NCBI GenBank assembly: GCA_022494885.1
Contig: JAGVSM010002918.1
Coordinates: 1 to 64,000, forward strand
Reading direction: 5' to 3'
From: Micrasema longulum
Lineage: Eukaryota; Arthropoda; Insecta; Trichoptera; Brachycentridae
DNA length: 64,000 nt
Both the position numbers and the translations under genes were made by a program. The notes below the pieces were generated by a model. It was not told the origin of the DNA, did no database searches, and saw only the letters and a list, made by a program, of their open reading frames with translations. Below are positions 33,800 through 46,700 of this stretch, in pieces. Numbering within the stretch: position 1 is the first letter of the stretch; every line of letters begins with the position of its first letter.

Positions 33800-34504
33800 G
33801 TGCTGTAATCAAAAAGTAAGTGAATTTTTTTATTTAAAATACGCGGGCTCTTCGATTCCGGCAAACCTTCACTGACATCTGTGTCAAATTTCATGTCAAT
33901 ATCTGCATTTGTCAAATAGTTACGCACGTGTTTTGTGAACGATTGAAGCGATTTTTCCAAAGTCTGATTTTGAGCGAAGAAGTTGCATTAAATTTTGTTT
34001 GCTGAATGAAATTTCTGCTGCAGAAACGTTAAGAATGTTGCAGAAGGCTTTCGGCCATACTGTTAACTAGGTATATTATTTGAGCATTATGCAATATTTA
34101 CGTGAAGTTATTTACTAAAAGAGACCAGAATTATGGGCGGACAATTCTTGGTTTTTGCACCACGATAATGAACCATCTCACACTGCATCGGTGCTTTGAG
34201 ACCGTTTTGCCAAAAATTCAACTCATATCGCTCCGCACCTGTGTCTTCTGGCTATTCCCTAAGCTCAAGAAACGCTCCCGGGACACCGTTTTGATACAGT
34301 TGAAGAGATAAAAACCGCGCCGTTGCCCGCTTTAAAGGCCATTTCGAAAATCTACTTTAACAATTGTTTCAAGGATTGAAAAAAAAATTGTCATACGTGT
34401 ATTGTATCGGGAGGGGAGAACTTGGAAGGTGATGAAATAGGTTTAGAAGAATAAATAAAGATTTTAAATGTCATAAGAAATTTCACCTTATTTGATCACA
34501 GTGG
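33800..34504 (+). pseudogene. Internally deleted mariner transposon
   Basis: Ends carry imperfect inverted repeats (GTGCTGTAATCAAAAAGTAA... / ...TTATTTGATCACAGTGG). TA follows the right end and lies just before the left end. The N-terminal coding piece near 33970-34070 reads CIKFCLLNEISAAETLRMLQ (helix-turn-helix of mariner transposase), then a stop. The sequence jumps to the C-terminal catalytic part near 34125: LWADNSWFLHHDNEPSHTAS, with the HDNxPSH hallmark, and IYFNNCFKDW-like residues near 34355. About 705 bp against about 1.3 kb for intact mariners, so the middle of the catalytic domain is lost. Several stops and a shift are present; it is inactive. Confidence 0.85.
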
Positions 34505-35047
34505 TATGTAACATTTAACACTATGCTGGAATGGTGTTTCATATATGTACCCTTTTGACTAGTTTATTAGTTTATGAATATGAAAACCGACGTTGGTTCA
34601 AAATGCTAATATCCAAATAAAATATGTTGTCATATTTAATGAAAGATTTATTATGTCTTACGTGTTTTCTCGCCTTTTTGTATCTATTAAATACATGTAT
34701 ATTTTTGAAAAAATGAATGTGTGATATTACGCATTACTGAGTTAACACATTCCGTATATGTAGTTTTTCTAAAATTAGTCATTTTTCCACTAAATTAGAA
34801 ACATTATTATTTGAGTACAATAAATCATTCATCGTTTCATATTTTTTTAATTCAAATTTACTTATATAAAGCTATAAGTACAACAAAAAAAAATACACGC
34901 ACTTTAGTATAATTGCTAAAAACAGTATCTTCCAGCCGACCAAAAAAAGACTGGTTAAAAGATTGGTCAAAATTTATACTTTTTTAAAAATTGAAATATA
35001 TCCTGAAATATTTATATTTTTCAATTACAGCAGAAGGAGAATACATT
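34505..35047. other. AT-rich, nothing recognised
   Basis: No gene, repeat copy or conserved motif seen. Confidence 0.3.
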
Positions 35048-35219
35048 ATTGACTAATTTGTTGTAAAATAATGGAGTGGAATGCATTATTGTAAATTTTT
35101 TTGTAAATTGTTTTTGTTGTGTTCTCTTAGTTTAAAAAACAACTAAATCAACTTATATGACACCAACAAACTAGTCAATAATCTATTCTCCTTCATTATT
35201 TTACAACAAATTAGTCAAT
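35048..35219. repeat. Inverted-repeat element with perfect 26-bp arms
   Basis: ATTGACTAATTTGTTGTAAA (continuing to 35073) is mirrored exactly at 35194-35219. About 120 bp of AT-rich sequence separates the arms. Confidence 0.8.
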
Positions 35220-36299
35220 AATTCATAGCATCTTCACCGTACACTGCGCAAATATCGCCAGCAGCTTTATTCCTGCGATTCAACGCGAACAGAAGTAGGT
35301 GTCGAAAATGCTCACTTTCGTCTACTTGACATTCCATTTTTAAGGCTTGTAATCAAATAAAATAATATATGTAACGTAAAAGCAAACACAATATCTTTTA
35401 GACCAGAAAATTTTCTTAAGAATGACGTATAACCTTTATCATTTTGTTTTTCTTTTGGTGCTCATTTTTAAATTTGTAAATAAACGGACACAACTTATGT
35501 TAACACCTGATACAATCAAGTTGTGTTATTTTGATCAACAAAGAATATTAAAATTATAAATGTATAAAATATATTATACTGTACAGTTGTCAAATAAATG
35601 TTTATTTTTTTGTGTGTACATTTATTTTTAATTTATCTCAAGTATATTTGTATTGCAGGGTAATCTGAAAAAGAATATAAAAAACATATTTATTACTCCC
35701 ATTTGTTATTTACAATACTGCTACATTTTATATGTTAGGCCTGTAGTATTGGTTACGCGTGAATGTTTACTGCCATTTATACGTTTTGGTTGTCGGCCTT
35801 TCCTTGAGAAGTAGGAACCTGAGCAGCCTGGGAGTACCAACCGCATTGCAACAATTCACAAATTCCATATTCAAATAAAACTGACAGCTGACAGCTGTAT
35901 TTTTTCTTCAAACAAATGAAGTCTTCTGTGATCCGCATGAAAAACTAACAACAAATAATATTCGTACCACTATCTTGCTATAAAAAGTTACCGCTAAAGT
36001 TTTATTATTATCATCACCGCATCCAATATCCAAAAATACTGATGCACAAAGCAGAATAAGAAAGAACCTAACATCCGCATCATTCCCGCATGTTATTATC
36101 TGGTAGAGCGACAGGAACACTTCAACACAGGTGAGTCGATTTCCATTGCATATTAAGTGGCAGTAAACGTCCTTAATGTGTGTGTTGGCTGACCTTGTTG
36201 GACCTTCTTGGATCAGTTCATGCGAGCGCATATTTCGCGCCTCTCTCTCGCGTCACCAAGTATAAACATATATGTATGTGTATTTCATGATTTGTCTGT

Positions 36300-36425
36300 A
36301 AGAAAATTGTAATTAAGAGTTAGCCTATAGGTAGATTTTATTTGATTAATTTTTTAATTAAGTATAATGTACAGAACCCTTGAAGTGATTACTTGGGCTC
36401 TATAAAAATTGACTAAATTTATTAA
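36300..36425 (+). repeat. L2-like LINE tail
   Basis: AACCCTTGAAGTGATTACTTGG then GGCTCTATAAAAATTGACTAA resembles the tail of the L2/CR1 remnant at 23.7 kb. Only the non-coding end remains. Confidence 0.4.
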
Positions 36426-36459
36426 GGGGGAATTTCTGATCCAATTATGAGTATCTAAA

Positions 36460-37087
36460 TTTGTTGCAACAGAGAGGGAAACATTTTTGAGAAAAGATAT
36501 TTAAGTTTAGGCATTTACTGGGAATTTAAAAATTTACGTAAAAATAAGTGTGTAAAGTGTAATTGAACAATGTTTCGAGTATGTCTAAATGCTTGCAGAC
36601 TGGCTGGGTTTCCTCCCAAGGGAGATTTTCATATTTAAATTTGTTGTAACAGCGAACGAAAACATTTTTGAGAAGATAATATGGAAGTCTAGGTATTCAC
36701 AGGGCTTATGACCTGTCATTGGCTGGTTTAAGTGGCTACTTTAAACACTGTGTAAAATTCACCATTCTGCTTATGTTTAAACATCCAAATTTCCTCAACT
36801 CTTCCATCTGTTGACTTTTGTGAAGTAAAGAACCTGAAACCTTTATCATGTGGGTGAGATTCCGACTGAACCGATTCACCTACTACTAGGCAACGCCTGA
36901 AAACAATTTTCCAATTTTTATACTTCTTGTACCAGTTAGTTAATTCAACAATGTTTTGAGTATGTCCAAATGTTTGCAGACAGTCAAAAATGTTTCCCTC
37001 TCTGTTGCAACAAATTTAGATCTAAATAACTCCCCAGGAAGGAAATCCAGTCTGTTTGCAAACATTTGGACATACTCAAAGCAATGA
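36460..37087. mobile_element. Fold-back family C, overlapping or tandem copies
   Basis: A shorter piece (36460-36600) runs into a fuller copy (36572-37087). TIR word GAGTATGTC.AAATG.TTGCA at 36580 is mirrored by TTTGCAAACATTTGGACATACTC at 37052, and a third, direct copy lies at 36958. Interior CCTGTCATTGGCTGGTTTAA, TCCATCTGTTGACTTTTGTG and CCTACTACTAGGCAACGCCT are family-specific. Confidence 0.75.
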
Positions 37088-38015
37088 GTATTTTATGATT
37101 GACCCCAATTGAGAATCGAATCTAAGGCTAAGAATCCCAGCTTAATGAGCTAACTACTAAACTTGTCATGGATGATAGACATACGTATCTATGATTATTC
37201 TAAATAAAACATTTTTTTACATCAAAAACAATTTATTTAATATTATTAAATACATAAATAAGATCTTTATTAATTTATAATTAGCAAAATTGCATCGTGA
37301 CTAGCGATAATATACATTGGTACATTGTTTAATCATTTGATTATTATAAGTAATAAAACATCAAATTATTCTAATTGATTTATATGTTATAAATATAGTA
37401 ATGTAGACACAAAGTTGATTATTCATTATGTTAACTAGGATATGACAAGTCCTTGTACATATGGAAATATTTTAACAGCCTAAACAGAAAGTATGATATT
37501 CGTAAATCTAATGAATTGAGTACAGCATACAGAACACCCTATGTACATAATAATATGGTATCAGCAAATTTATTAGAAACTTTATTACCGTGATCAAATC
37601 TAAAGAATACTTCAATAAATTACCTACAAAATAATCTTATTATATAAAAATGTGACTCAATATCGATTACTCATTAAAATATTGCCATAAAGATGTTGAA
37701 GTTTTTATATAAAAAAATACCAAATCAATACGAAACAACATATATGAAAACACAATCACAGCACAACAAATATATTTTTTATTATCACATAGCAATAAAT
37801 ATGTCTGGAATATAGCACAGTCGGATTATATTATTAAAAGTTCATAACAATTTTAATGTTTGGTCATGTATTTCTGTTAGTTCAATACAGTTTTTACACA
37901 TGTGAATAATTATTTTATTCATCACTTTTTACCATAATTATTTTTTTAAATATTGGGATTACGTAATTATTTATTGTAACATATTTAAACAGTAGATATT
38001 ATAGTATTAGTAAAA
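37088..38015 (-). other. 3' flank / probable 3' UTR of the unassigned gene, AT-rich
   Basis: Immediately downstream of the stop codon at 38016 on the - strand. No repeat copy and no open frame recognised. Confidence 0.35.
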
Positions 38016-39808
38016 TTATGCTGGTAAAGTTGAAGCGGCTTCAATATCACCGATGCTTTTGACTCTCCGGTGTTTCTTTTGCTTGTGGGTGTTATCTACT
38101 TCTTCTTGGATTGGTAACGGGGAACTAACTCTATGCGTGTTAACGCTACGCTGAGAGTAGGTCCGATGCGAGACACTCTCTAATTCCGATATGTCAAAAC
38201 AGTGAGAGCCGTTGCTGTATATGTTGCTATTTATACTTTGTTGAGAGCTTACTCTGTAAGAGAGTTGTGGGGGATTGCAGTTGAGGGGCGAGTCGTATAT
38301 GGAGTGAGGGGACTCGTAAGTTGAATCGTAGTCCAGAGATGAGTATGGGGGGTGACCTCCAGATGATTGCCCGATACTGATGAAGGATCGGGTGCGTGGA
38401 GGAGATGGTCGACCCCAACGACTCGATATAACACTAGAACTCTCACTCGAACTGGAAGGTGAAGTCTTATCTTGTTTTGATTTAAGACCAAATGCTCTTG
38501 TTATGGATCCCTGTAAATAAAACACCTATGAGTAAGGCGAGAAATGAATTTTTAAATGTACATATAATTATTAGTTAGATTGTAGAATTTTACTATTAGG
38601 TAAATTATTGAAAGCAATGAAATATTGGTTACTAATTCTACAATATTTCTCGACTTAAATAATTTTTAAAAAACATTTATTTTGTGTTTCAACTGACATT
38701 GTCCAACTGCTAGTGTTGCAAATAATCCACTTTTTTTTCTTTTAAGAAATTTTTGCATTCTTATTTATTTTATTTGTTTAAATGGCAAATTTACACAGAT
38801 TAACTTAAATTTACTAGTACGACACTATGAATAATCAATATTTAAACTTAATATACCGGAATCAAATTTATCTAAGAGTCTACTTACTTACAAAAATGAA
38901 TTATCTTACAATATACCCAAATATTTAAATTTTGGAGCCATTTAAGGAAGGCTAGTCATAAAAAATGGAAAAAAAGTTGAGGTAGAGTGGGACTTAAACC
39001 TTGGCCAAAGTGATCAGATCAGGAGTAATCTGGAGTCCACGATACTACCCACGGGACCACAACCCGTCTCTTTCATAACATTTATTTCTAACCCGTTTAA
39101 TAATTTTTATTTTTAAGAATACACCAAATCAATTTTTAAACTTATGAAATAAAAAAAATGTTTGTGATAAAATTCTCAATATCCAATTCATCCAAATTTA
39201 TCATAATGTCAATGTTCCCTACGTAAAGTACTGCATTGTTGACGATTTGAGATTTTTCATTTTTAAGTTATATATATATATGTATATTATAACCTTTATC
39301 TTTTAACATAAAAAACAAAATAAAATGAATAAAAACAGATGTAAAAAAACCTTTTAAGCTCTCTCCTGCAAAGTATGTAATAGATTTGCAGATAGAGCAC
39401 GTCGATCTCAGTTTCTTAGTTATTTTTTTTGTTCTAGAATAGTATGTAGTTTTTATTTCCACTAAAAAGTACACCATTACATAGATGCATTACAACATTT
39501 CTAACAGCTTCAGAATAGGTAAATTTAATTAGAAATTGTCTTCGGATAGTTTGGTAAAGGTTTGGGACATTTGAATTGTACCTGAGTTGCATCATGGATT
39601 AATTGCTGAAGGCTGAAGTTTTGTGAGTATGAATCGTACCTTGATATTTTTAGCTGTCATATCGGCCATTTCAAGTCTGGCTAACGATTTCCAGTGGCTG
39701 CGTTGGGGAGGTGCGGAGAATGTTGATGTCCCGTTTGGTGGTGGTGGAGGTGGGCCGAGAGGGGGCGGAGGCCTATTTCTTCGGCTCGGTAAGGCTCCGA
39801 GAGACATC
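38016..39808 (-). CDS. Unassigned proline/serine-rich protein, last two exons
   Basis: Two exons on the - strand are joined by a 1129-bp intron. The upstream exon is 39808-39640: acceptor GTGTTAG, donor AAG|GTACGA. It encodes MSLGALPSRR, a polyproline run (NRPPPPLGPPPPPPNG) and WKSLARLEMADMTAKNIK. The terminal exon is 38510-38016: acceptor TTATTTACAG. It starts GSITRAFGLKSKQDK, continues with a Ser/Tyr-rich, low-complexity tail and ends RRVKSIGDIEAASTLPA stop. Both ends at the junction are phase 0, which supports the join. The Met at 39807 may be internal, since the exon begins one base before it; upstream exons probably exist at higher coordinates. I do not recognise the family. The polyproline run and SP/TP sites suggest a cytoskeletal or signalling adaptor, but that is only inference. 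Confidence 0.65.
38930..39066 (-). repeat. SINE family III copy in the intron of the unassigned gene
   Basis: The - strand reads GGTTGTGGTCCCGTGGGTAG (box A-like) and CCAAGGTTTAAGTCCCACTC (eroded box B), followed by CCATTTTTTATGACTAG. It aligns with 59160-59265. It lies within the intron, so it is spliced out. Confidence 0.5.
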
Positions 39809-40167
39809 CTAACACGAAAAATAAATATTAATAATTACAGAAAGTACAAAGAGGTAGGTGCAAGACCAAAGCGTCATGCAAACATCAAGATATTTTGAAA
39901 CACCTAAGATATCTGTCAAACAATCTGCCACTATTTTAAACAAATTGAAATCAAATTAAATAATCATAAACCCAACTTACTATATGTCCATAAAATAAAC
40001 CCAGTTATATCTTTAATGACAAAAAATAATTATCGCGTACAGCGTTCACATTACAAACAAGTAATGTTTACATATTGTTGTAAATATTTTCATCCACAAG
40101 ATGTAAATTGTGTAATGTCATTGTAATTGCTAGTATTTTCGGGTATCAATGACAAAAATTTCTAAAA

Positions 40168-40546
40168 GACGAATTCAGTGCTACGGGAAATTGGGTATAA
40201 AAATGTTTTCTTACACGCAGTAAAAATTGGAGCATTTAATTGTACTGTGAAGTTTCTTAAAACGTACAAAAAAAGAATGAAAATGAACTAATTTGAACTA
40301 CATCACAAAGTCCTCAGAATCAACCAATGATAGTGTTGTGACAGATTTCCGGTTTTCGGGAAGCCGACTCACCAATCAGCAGAACTCACTGAAGAGAACT
40401 TGTGACGTCACAAGCGGAGTAATTTCAAAATTACAAAACTATATAGCGTTGATAATACGATACATTTTTGTTTGTTTTTGGCCTAGGTTGATAGTCAATT
40501 AATAAATGAAAAAAAAAAATGAAAAAGACTCTGAAATTCCTCATTG
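40168..40546 (+). mobile_element. MITE family A, copy 3
   Basis: Starts GACGAATTCAGTGCTACGGG, ends CTCTGAAATTCCTCATTG (TIR). Shares ATCAACCAATGATAGTGTTG, ACAGATTTCCGGTTTTCGGG and TTGTGACGTCACAAG with copies 1 and 2. 379 bp. Confidence 0.85.
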
Positions 40547-42050
40547 AATGAATTTTGAGACATTGCAAAAAAAGGTTTTTTTTAAGCATGTTAAAGCTTG
40601 CTAAAAAGAAGTCATTTTTCTCCCCATCAAAATGCCAACTAGGTTTTTCTCACGGACACAAGTTTTAAACATTCAAGCATTCAAATTAGTTTCCACATTT
40701 CTTGTTGGTTTTAATGTGAGTTGTAATTAGTTTTGTGGGATCTTAAGTAGCATATTAAACAATTTAAATAAATTAATTGCAGACACAACTTGCGTAATTT
40801 TTACAAGTTTTGTTATGAATAACTTAAATTTAACATAGTTTGTACACTTTACGGCTTTTCTTTCAAGCGATATTTATATAAACAAACTTTATATTCTTGG
40901 ATAGTGTACAGTATTTTCTTTAATATTTACAAATAAATTAGACAGCAGGTACATAACTTAACTGAGTTTTTTAAAAGATTATGTGCACAAAATAACCACG
41001 GCTTAAATGAATTTGTCACGTTGAATGTGAATTTTCAACTAGATTATAAAATAACATGCCTCCCAAGTAAATAGCATTATCAGGTAGTCATAAGTAATTC
41101 CAGCGTTGTGTTCTTGTGTGCTGTAAATGTGAAAAATTGATTTTTGTACACAACTATAACACTAAACAATGACATGAAGAATGAAGAAAGGGGAAAATGA
41201 CTGAAAGAAAAATATAACAAAATTGTTAAAATATGAAGAATGAAACATGGATAAATGATATATGTACTGTAATGGAACACAGAAAGCACGAATTCAATGA
41301 CAATTGCAAGAAAATCTATAACATAATAATCACATTAATTTACTTATTCAAAAAGAAATAATGTCTATGGTAACATGATGATAGATTATCACAACTTAAG
41401 TGCATTAGAAAATATTGTGTAAATATTCAAATAAGTTTAATAACTAGAAGAATTAAAAAACATAATTAATTACTACAACAGTTGAATTAATTCATTACCT
41501 TCCTTATCACTAATATTATATCCTGAAAATATTTTTCTGATTACTCATTAAAAATATATACACATTTAAGTTAGTAAAATTGATAATATATGGACCATTT
41601 GTCGACAAATTGATGATTTAGTTTCTAATTTTGAGTAATAAAGAATTAAAATCTATTTGTCTTGTTTTTAATTAAAAGAAAAAAATTCTTAAATCATTTA
41701 ACAGATTTATTGGAGATTAGTGAGATTTAAAAAAAATATTTCATTCCGTACACGGTATTCTTTTTATTATTATATGTGTAAATAAAATGATAAAAAAAAA
41801 TATTTTTTGATATTCAAAATATTACAAAGCTCAAATAAACTATGTTGAGTTATGTATATATTACGAAACTTGTATTTTTGTGTTAATTATAATATTAATA
41901 TCTAAAATATCTTTTTTAGATTAAAAAGTATTTTTAGTTTTCAAAGTAAACAACTTTTTAAAAATCAATAAACATGTTATGCTGATTGCCGATTAGCAGG
42001 CGTTCAAAGTTAATGTGACATAATGAAAATTCTGTTCAAGCTAGGTAAAA
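40547..42050. other. AT-rich, nothing recognised
   Basis: No gene or repeat copy seen. Confidence 0.3.
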
Positions 42051-42059
42051 ATTGCTATC

Positions 42060-42400
42060 AATTAACTGTAAGGGCACACAAGTATTTTTTAGGAAATACT
42101 GAGAGGGCATTGCAAGTTATTATAAACGAAATACAAGAGAATTGACAAATGTTATCACATATAAAATTATTATCCAACAGATTTTCAGCTCGATATATAA
42201 AAATAAACTAGAACACAGCTATCTAACAAGATTTACATCTGTTGATGGCCTTGTTGTACCAAAATTTAAAAATAAATATGGACAACGTACGTTGGATTAT
42301 ATTGTTCCAAAAATATTTAGTATGTTGCCACTTGACATGAAAACATATCATAGTAAAAATAAAATTATGTTTTAATTACGTAAGTGGTTAGTAGACAGAA
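42060..42400 (+). pseudogene. LINE 3' end fragment
   Basis: Translation 42142-42375 contains SYLTRFTSVDGLVVPKFK, then NKYGQRTLDYIVPKIFSMLP, matching the C-terminal pattern of some insect non-LTR elements (Y-x-TR ... VPxFKxKYGQ-xxxxxxxPKxFNxLP). It is 5' truncated and followed by AT-rich sequence. Confidence 0.5.
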
Positions 42401-43157
42401 CGTTCCTATATTGATTTATTATTTATGCAAAAAAAAAATTTTTTTTATCTCTTATTGAAAACATTATTGTTATTTTCTTGGGTTAACCCTTTCTTTTATT
42501 TCTTTCTTATTGTATTTACATTTTTTAGATCTTAATTTTAATAGGTACTTTTAATTTTCTTTTTATTTTTTCTGTAGGTATAAATTGAAATTTTCGATTT
42601 ACTTTGTTTTATTTTTTATCTTGTTTTGATTACGTTTATGAGCAAACACTATTTATATATATGTTAAATTTTTTTCTTATATTTAAAATATATTCAAGTA
42701 AATTGCTTTTCTTTAATTTTGATTGTATTATTTTACTCTATTTTCTTACTTAAAAAAAAAATCTTTGATACATTTTTTATGTTTATTATTTTACACGTAT
42801 ACAATATGATGTCTGTACTCTTTTTATTTGATTATTAATTAAAACTAATGTCTGAGCACCCGATGACAAACTATTATTGAAAAGTTTATCGGGGCAAAAT
42901 TTATTTTAATACTTGTTATGTAAAGTTTCAGTAAGATGGCAAATTATTAACAAACAAAAAATCTAATACCGTGAAGTTGAACTTTCATTATGACGATAAA
43001 AAATATTTTTTATTTGGAAATAAGCCAGTTAAAAAAAATGTTTCGCAATAAGAAACAAAATGCAATTATTTTATTTATTTTAACGCAGCATTCGAATTAC
43101 CTGTATTAGTTCAAAATATATTTTGAAATAAAAAATTATAAAACTTATTATATTGAG

Positions 43158-43740
43158 GAGAGAGTCAGAAAACATTTTTGAAAAGGGGATATGGATGTCT
43201 ATTTATTTACATCGGTCAGCGCGTTTTCCTACCATGCAAAAGGTCTCGGGTTCGATACCCGACATGGTTGATATGAAATACTGATTCAAAAGGGTGTTTT
43301 TACACTAGAATATTTCATAGTCCCTGGACTGGTACCTGAAGCGTAAGACTGATCAGTTTACCTTCATGTAACAAAAACGATCAAAATACGCTGCGATTGG
43401 TGTACCAATGCAGTGCCGTATGCACCATTAGGTGTGGAAAGGGAATGATGATGAGGCATTTACAGATCGTAAAACTAAAATTAGTGGTCACTTTACACTC
43501 TGTGTAACATTAACATTGTGCCAATGATTAAACATACACATTTCCTCAACTCTTTCACCTGTTTACTTTTTTGAAGCGAAAGAGCTGAAACTTTTATTGA
43601 TGTTGGTCAAATTCATCTTGCTAAATTATTTCATCTACTAGGCAACGTCTGAATATGATTTGAAATCTTTATTTTTCTTTTTATACTAGTTAGTGAAATC
43701 ATCAATATTTTGAGCATGCCCAAATATTATCGATACACAT
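43158..43740 (+). mobile_element. Fold-back family C copy, interrupted by a SINE
   Basis: GAAAACATTTTTGAAAAGGG at 43168 and GCATTTACAG at 43457 are contiguous in other copies; here the SINE at 43212-43457 splits them. Further family blocks are TGTGTAACATTAACATTGTG, TTTCCTCAACTCTTTCACCT and CTACTAGGCAACGTCTGAA. Confidence 0.7.
43212..43457 (+). repeat. SINE family I with 7-bp target duplication
   Basis: ATTTACA flanks it at 43205-43211 and 43458-43464. Box B region TCTCGGGTTCGATACCCGAC is well preserved, while the first part of the head (box A side) is truncated. Body and tail (AATGATGATG) as in the boca intron copy. Confidence 0.75.
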
Positions 43741-46700
43741 ATATTTTCATTGAAACATTTTCCTAGAATTACAAATAATTGTTAAAAAAAAAATATCTTC
43801 AGTTTGATGTCGAATTCCAACATCCGTTCTTTATAAAATGACAGAAAGATTGCTTTGTTTTTCCACCATGGAAAAGTTCTTAAGCTGTAATAAAATGATG
43901 AAATAATTTTCCTTTATAGTGTAGATAATTTATCAGTTAACCGACGAGTTTTCGTAGGCACTTTGTAAGATAAATAATAATATCAAGCTTGAGTTATTGA
44001 ATTCACAAAATTAGTTTGAATTGAAAGTAATTTTGATTTTCCTCTCAGTTTAATATGGCTATGGGGAATCTGCCAACGTGACAATAGATGGCGTTGCATT
44101 GTCGGCGCGAATATTTCAGGATTAATTTCCCACACAATACAGTGTTCCTAGTTCCCACCAAGCATATTGCAATATTCTAAGTATTACAGCGTGTCCCATG
44201 TATTAACGCTTAAGGGATATAAGCCACCCTCCGGGAATGGAAGCATTAAAGGAAAATTTGTCAATATAAATCTTAGGAAAGGCTTACTCTTCACATAGCG
44301 TGCATGTGTAATGGACTTAAAATACGAGGGATAAATCTAAGGCATTAAATACGGGCCGTGCCTACAGTTTATGATTCATTCAAAGGAATATTAATAGGAA
44401 AATGCTTCATGAAGACGGTAAATGAAAACATTAAGGTTGGAAAATCGTATTGCCTTAATTATGCGTCATTTTTAATGGACGTATTTTAAGTTGGTATACT
44501 CTTTAAAAGCATTCTAGATTTCGCACAAAATCACCAAAATAATAGAGATGTTATTTCTCCTATTTGTATATAGTGTCGTATACACCGTGCCGTATGCGCA
44601 TCGTCCGAACCTGAATTGTGTAGAAATAACAAATAAAATATTTATCTTCAAAGCGTTTTCGCTTAGTCAAAGATTCTGTTTTCGAGATAAAAAGAGCTTT
44701 AAAACAATATGTTTAAGGGCGCATAGATATAAAAGAAAATGTATCAAAGAGTAGACCCTGATTTTACTTATGTGTATGTCTAAATAACACGGATTTATGA
44801 ATTTAAATTTTGCACAGGGACCAAAGATGAACCTTGTATTCCTACCACCTTCCGGTCAGCTTAAATATTTCCCATCGGTAAATTCTTTACATCGCCACAA
44901 AATGTCTTCCTGACAAAAGATGTAAGAAGCGTAAGTTTTCTAAAGTGAATGCGAACCGGACATCTTTGTGAAGCAAGATTGTAGAAAAAGAATCAAGGGG
45001 AGGGGGAAGGATAAAAGAACGAGAAAAGGATGGAATGAAGGGGCAAAGGGGTAGAAGAAAGCGCTCATTGGAAAAGAGGATAAAAAAGATAAGTCCAAAA
45101 CGGTAGATGGAAGCGATTTGTCGCATCTCTGAGATGCTTGTATAAAGTAGGAAATGCAAGGAATAAGTAACGTGAAAATGGAAACTAACATAATCTTCTT
45201 CATATTTGGTGGTGCAGCAATCTGATGACGGCATATTGTCGGGTCAGTACCAAAATTAAGAATGTGCAAAAATATAATTATCAGATATCGAGGTAACTGG
45301 CGTAATGATATAATATGCTTAAATTGCATTATACTTTATATTAAAGCTAAAAGTTGTCATCCTATTATCATATTTTTTGGTAATCTACTGTTTATTAAAA
45401 GTTGTGGATCATATTTCTTTAAAAGGGTTAGTCGAAATGTTTCAACATATTACTCGCACTGAGTAAAAAATTCTTAGCAGATAAAAAATACTAAAAACTG
45501 CTTTAAATATGTTGATGAATTGATTAGTAAGAATTTAGACAATCATGTTCAATGTACATTCATATCATGTATTGGATGCAGTGAACGTACCTAATGTTAA
45601 TTTGACTGATTTTCAAACTTATTGTTAAGAATAGTTTAGTATTAAGAGCGCTAACGTACGTAATACAGTTAATTGAAAAACTGATGATTTGACCAGAAGT
45701 CATATATGATTATTTTATTTATAAAGAGGTGCGCAACGGTTACAGTTTGGCGTAGTTTATTTTACTTTGAATTTAATTTTCATGAAATTGTTATGTTGGT
45801 TCCGCTTCTAGGTATCTAAATTAATCTTATGAATAATTATAAAACATTTAAAATACACTTCATGCAACAACTGTAGAGCATCTAAACATCTAACATCAAT
45901 ATAAATGGACAAACAACCGGGATATGAAAACGGAGGTAACTAAAATAAAAAGGAAGACGAAAAGAGAAAGGAATTAATTATAAAAATATTATGGCTGTCA
46001 GGCTGTTAAAAGCTATTCACAACTATATTGTGCAGTACACGTGTTTGTGCGTTTGTTATTTAAATAAGATAATAAACAAATACATTTATAAATAATATAC
46101 ATAAATAGTTTATTTACCGTTTTGCTGCTACTCTGTGATTTGATAGGAGGGTAATTGTGGGTTGTATGGTAAAAATAAAAGATGTTTCTCAAATTAAAAC
46201 AATTTTAAAAATTGGTTTAATAGGAATCACAAATGAAAATATTCTAACGTAACAACCACCTTAATGATTATTTAAAAACTTGACAAGGAATTTGAATGAC
46301 AATAATAAAATACATGTTTTGTTATTAAAAAGTAATTATTTTAAATAGGTAAATTATACAAATATAATATAAGCACGCACACTCTTTGTAATATAAAGAT
46401 GACCGGTGATACGTAATTCGTCAAAATCATATTTCTACTAATGTTATATTTTTATAATACAGGTAGGAATAATTATATCTCATTCCACGGAACAGTATTT
46501 ATGAATTTTAAATCAATGAAATACGAGTATCACAATTATTTTTCTAGTGAAACAAACAAGTATATTATTCGATTAGATTTGACACAGAATTAAAAAAGAT
46601 ATCACTAAGAAAGTAAATATTACTATCGGTATTTTAAAGACAAAACCTACTTGAAATTTATAAAGTAGTTGTAGATTTAGACAAAAATCCTTTTTTTAAA

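Noticed and set aside
35908..36231. 107-codon - strand open frame
   Set aside because: No domain recognised. A consensus donor (ACAG|GTGAGT) lies on the opposite strand near 36130, but neither reading has further support.
39592..39898. + strand 91-codon frame with Gly-rich run
   Set aside because: Antisense of the polyproline exon of the - strand gene, which has matching splice phases.
44887..45329. Two long overlapping - strand frames (115 and 129 codons)
   Set aside because: The + strand is purine-rich here (runs of G and A), which removes stops on the complement; the peptides are low complexity without motifs.
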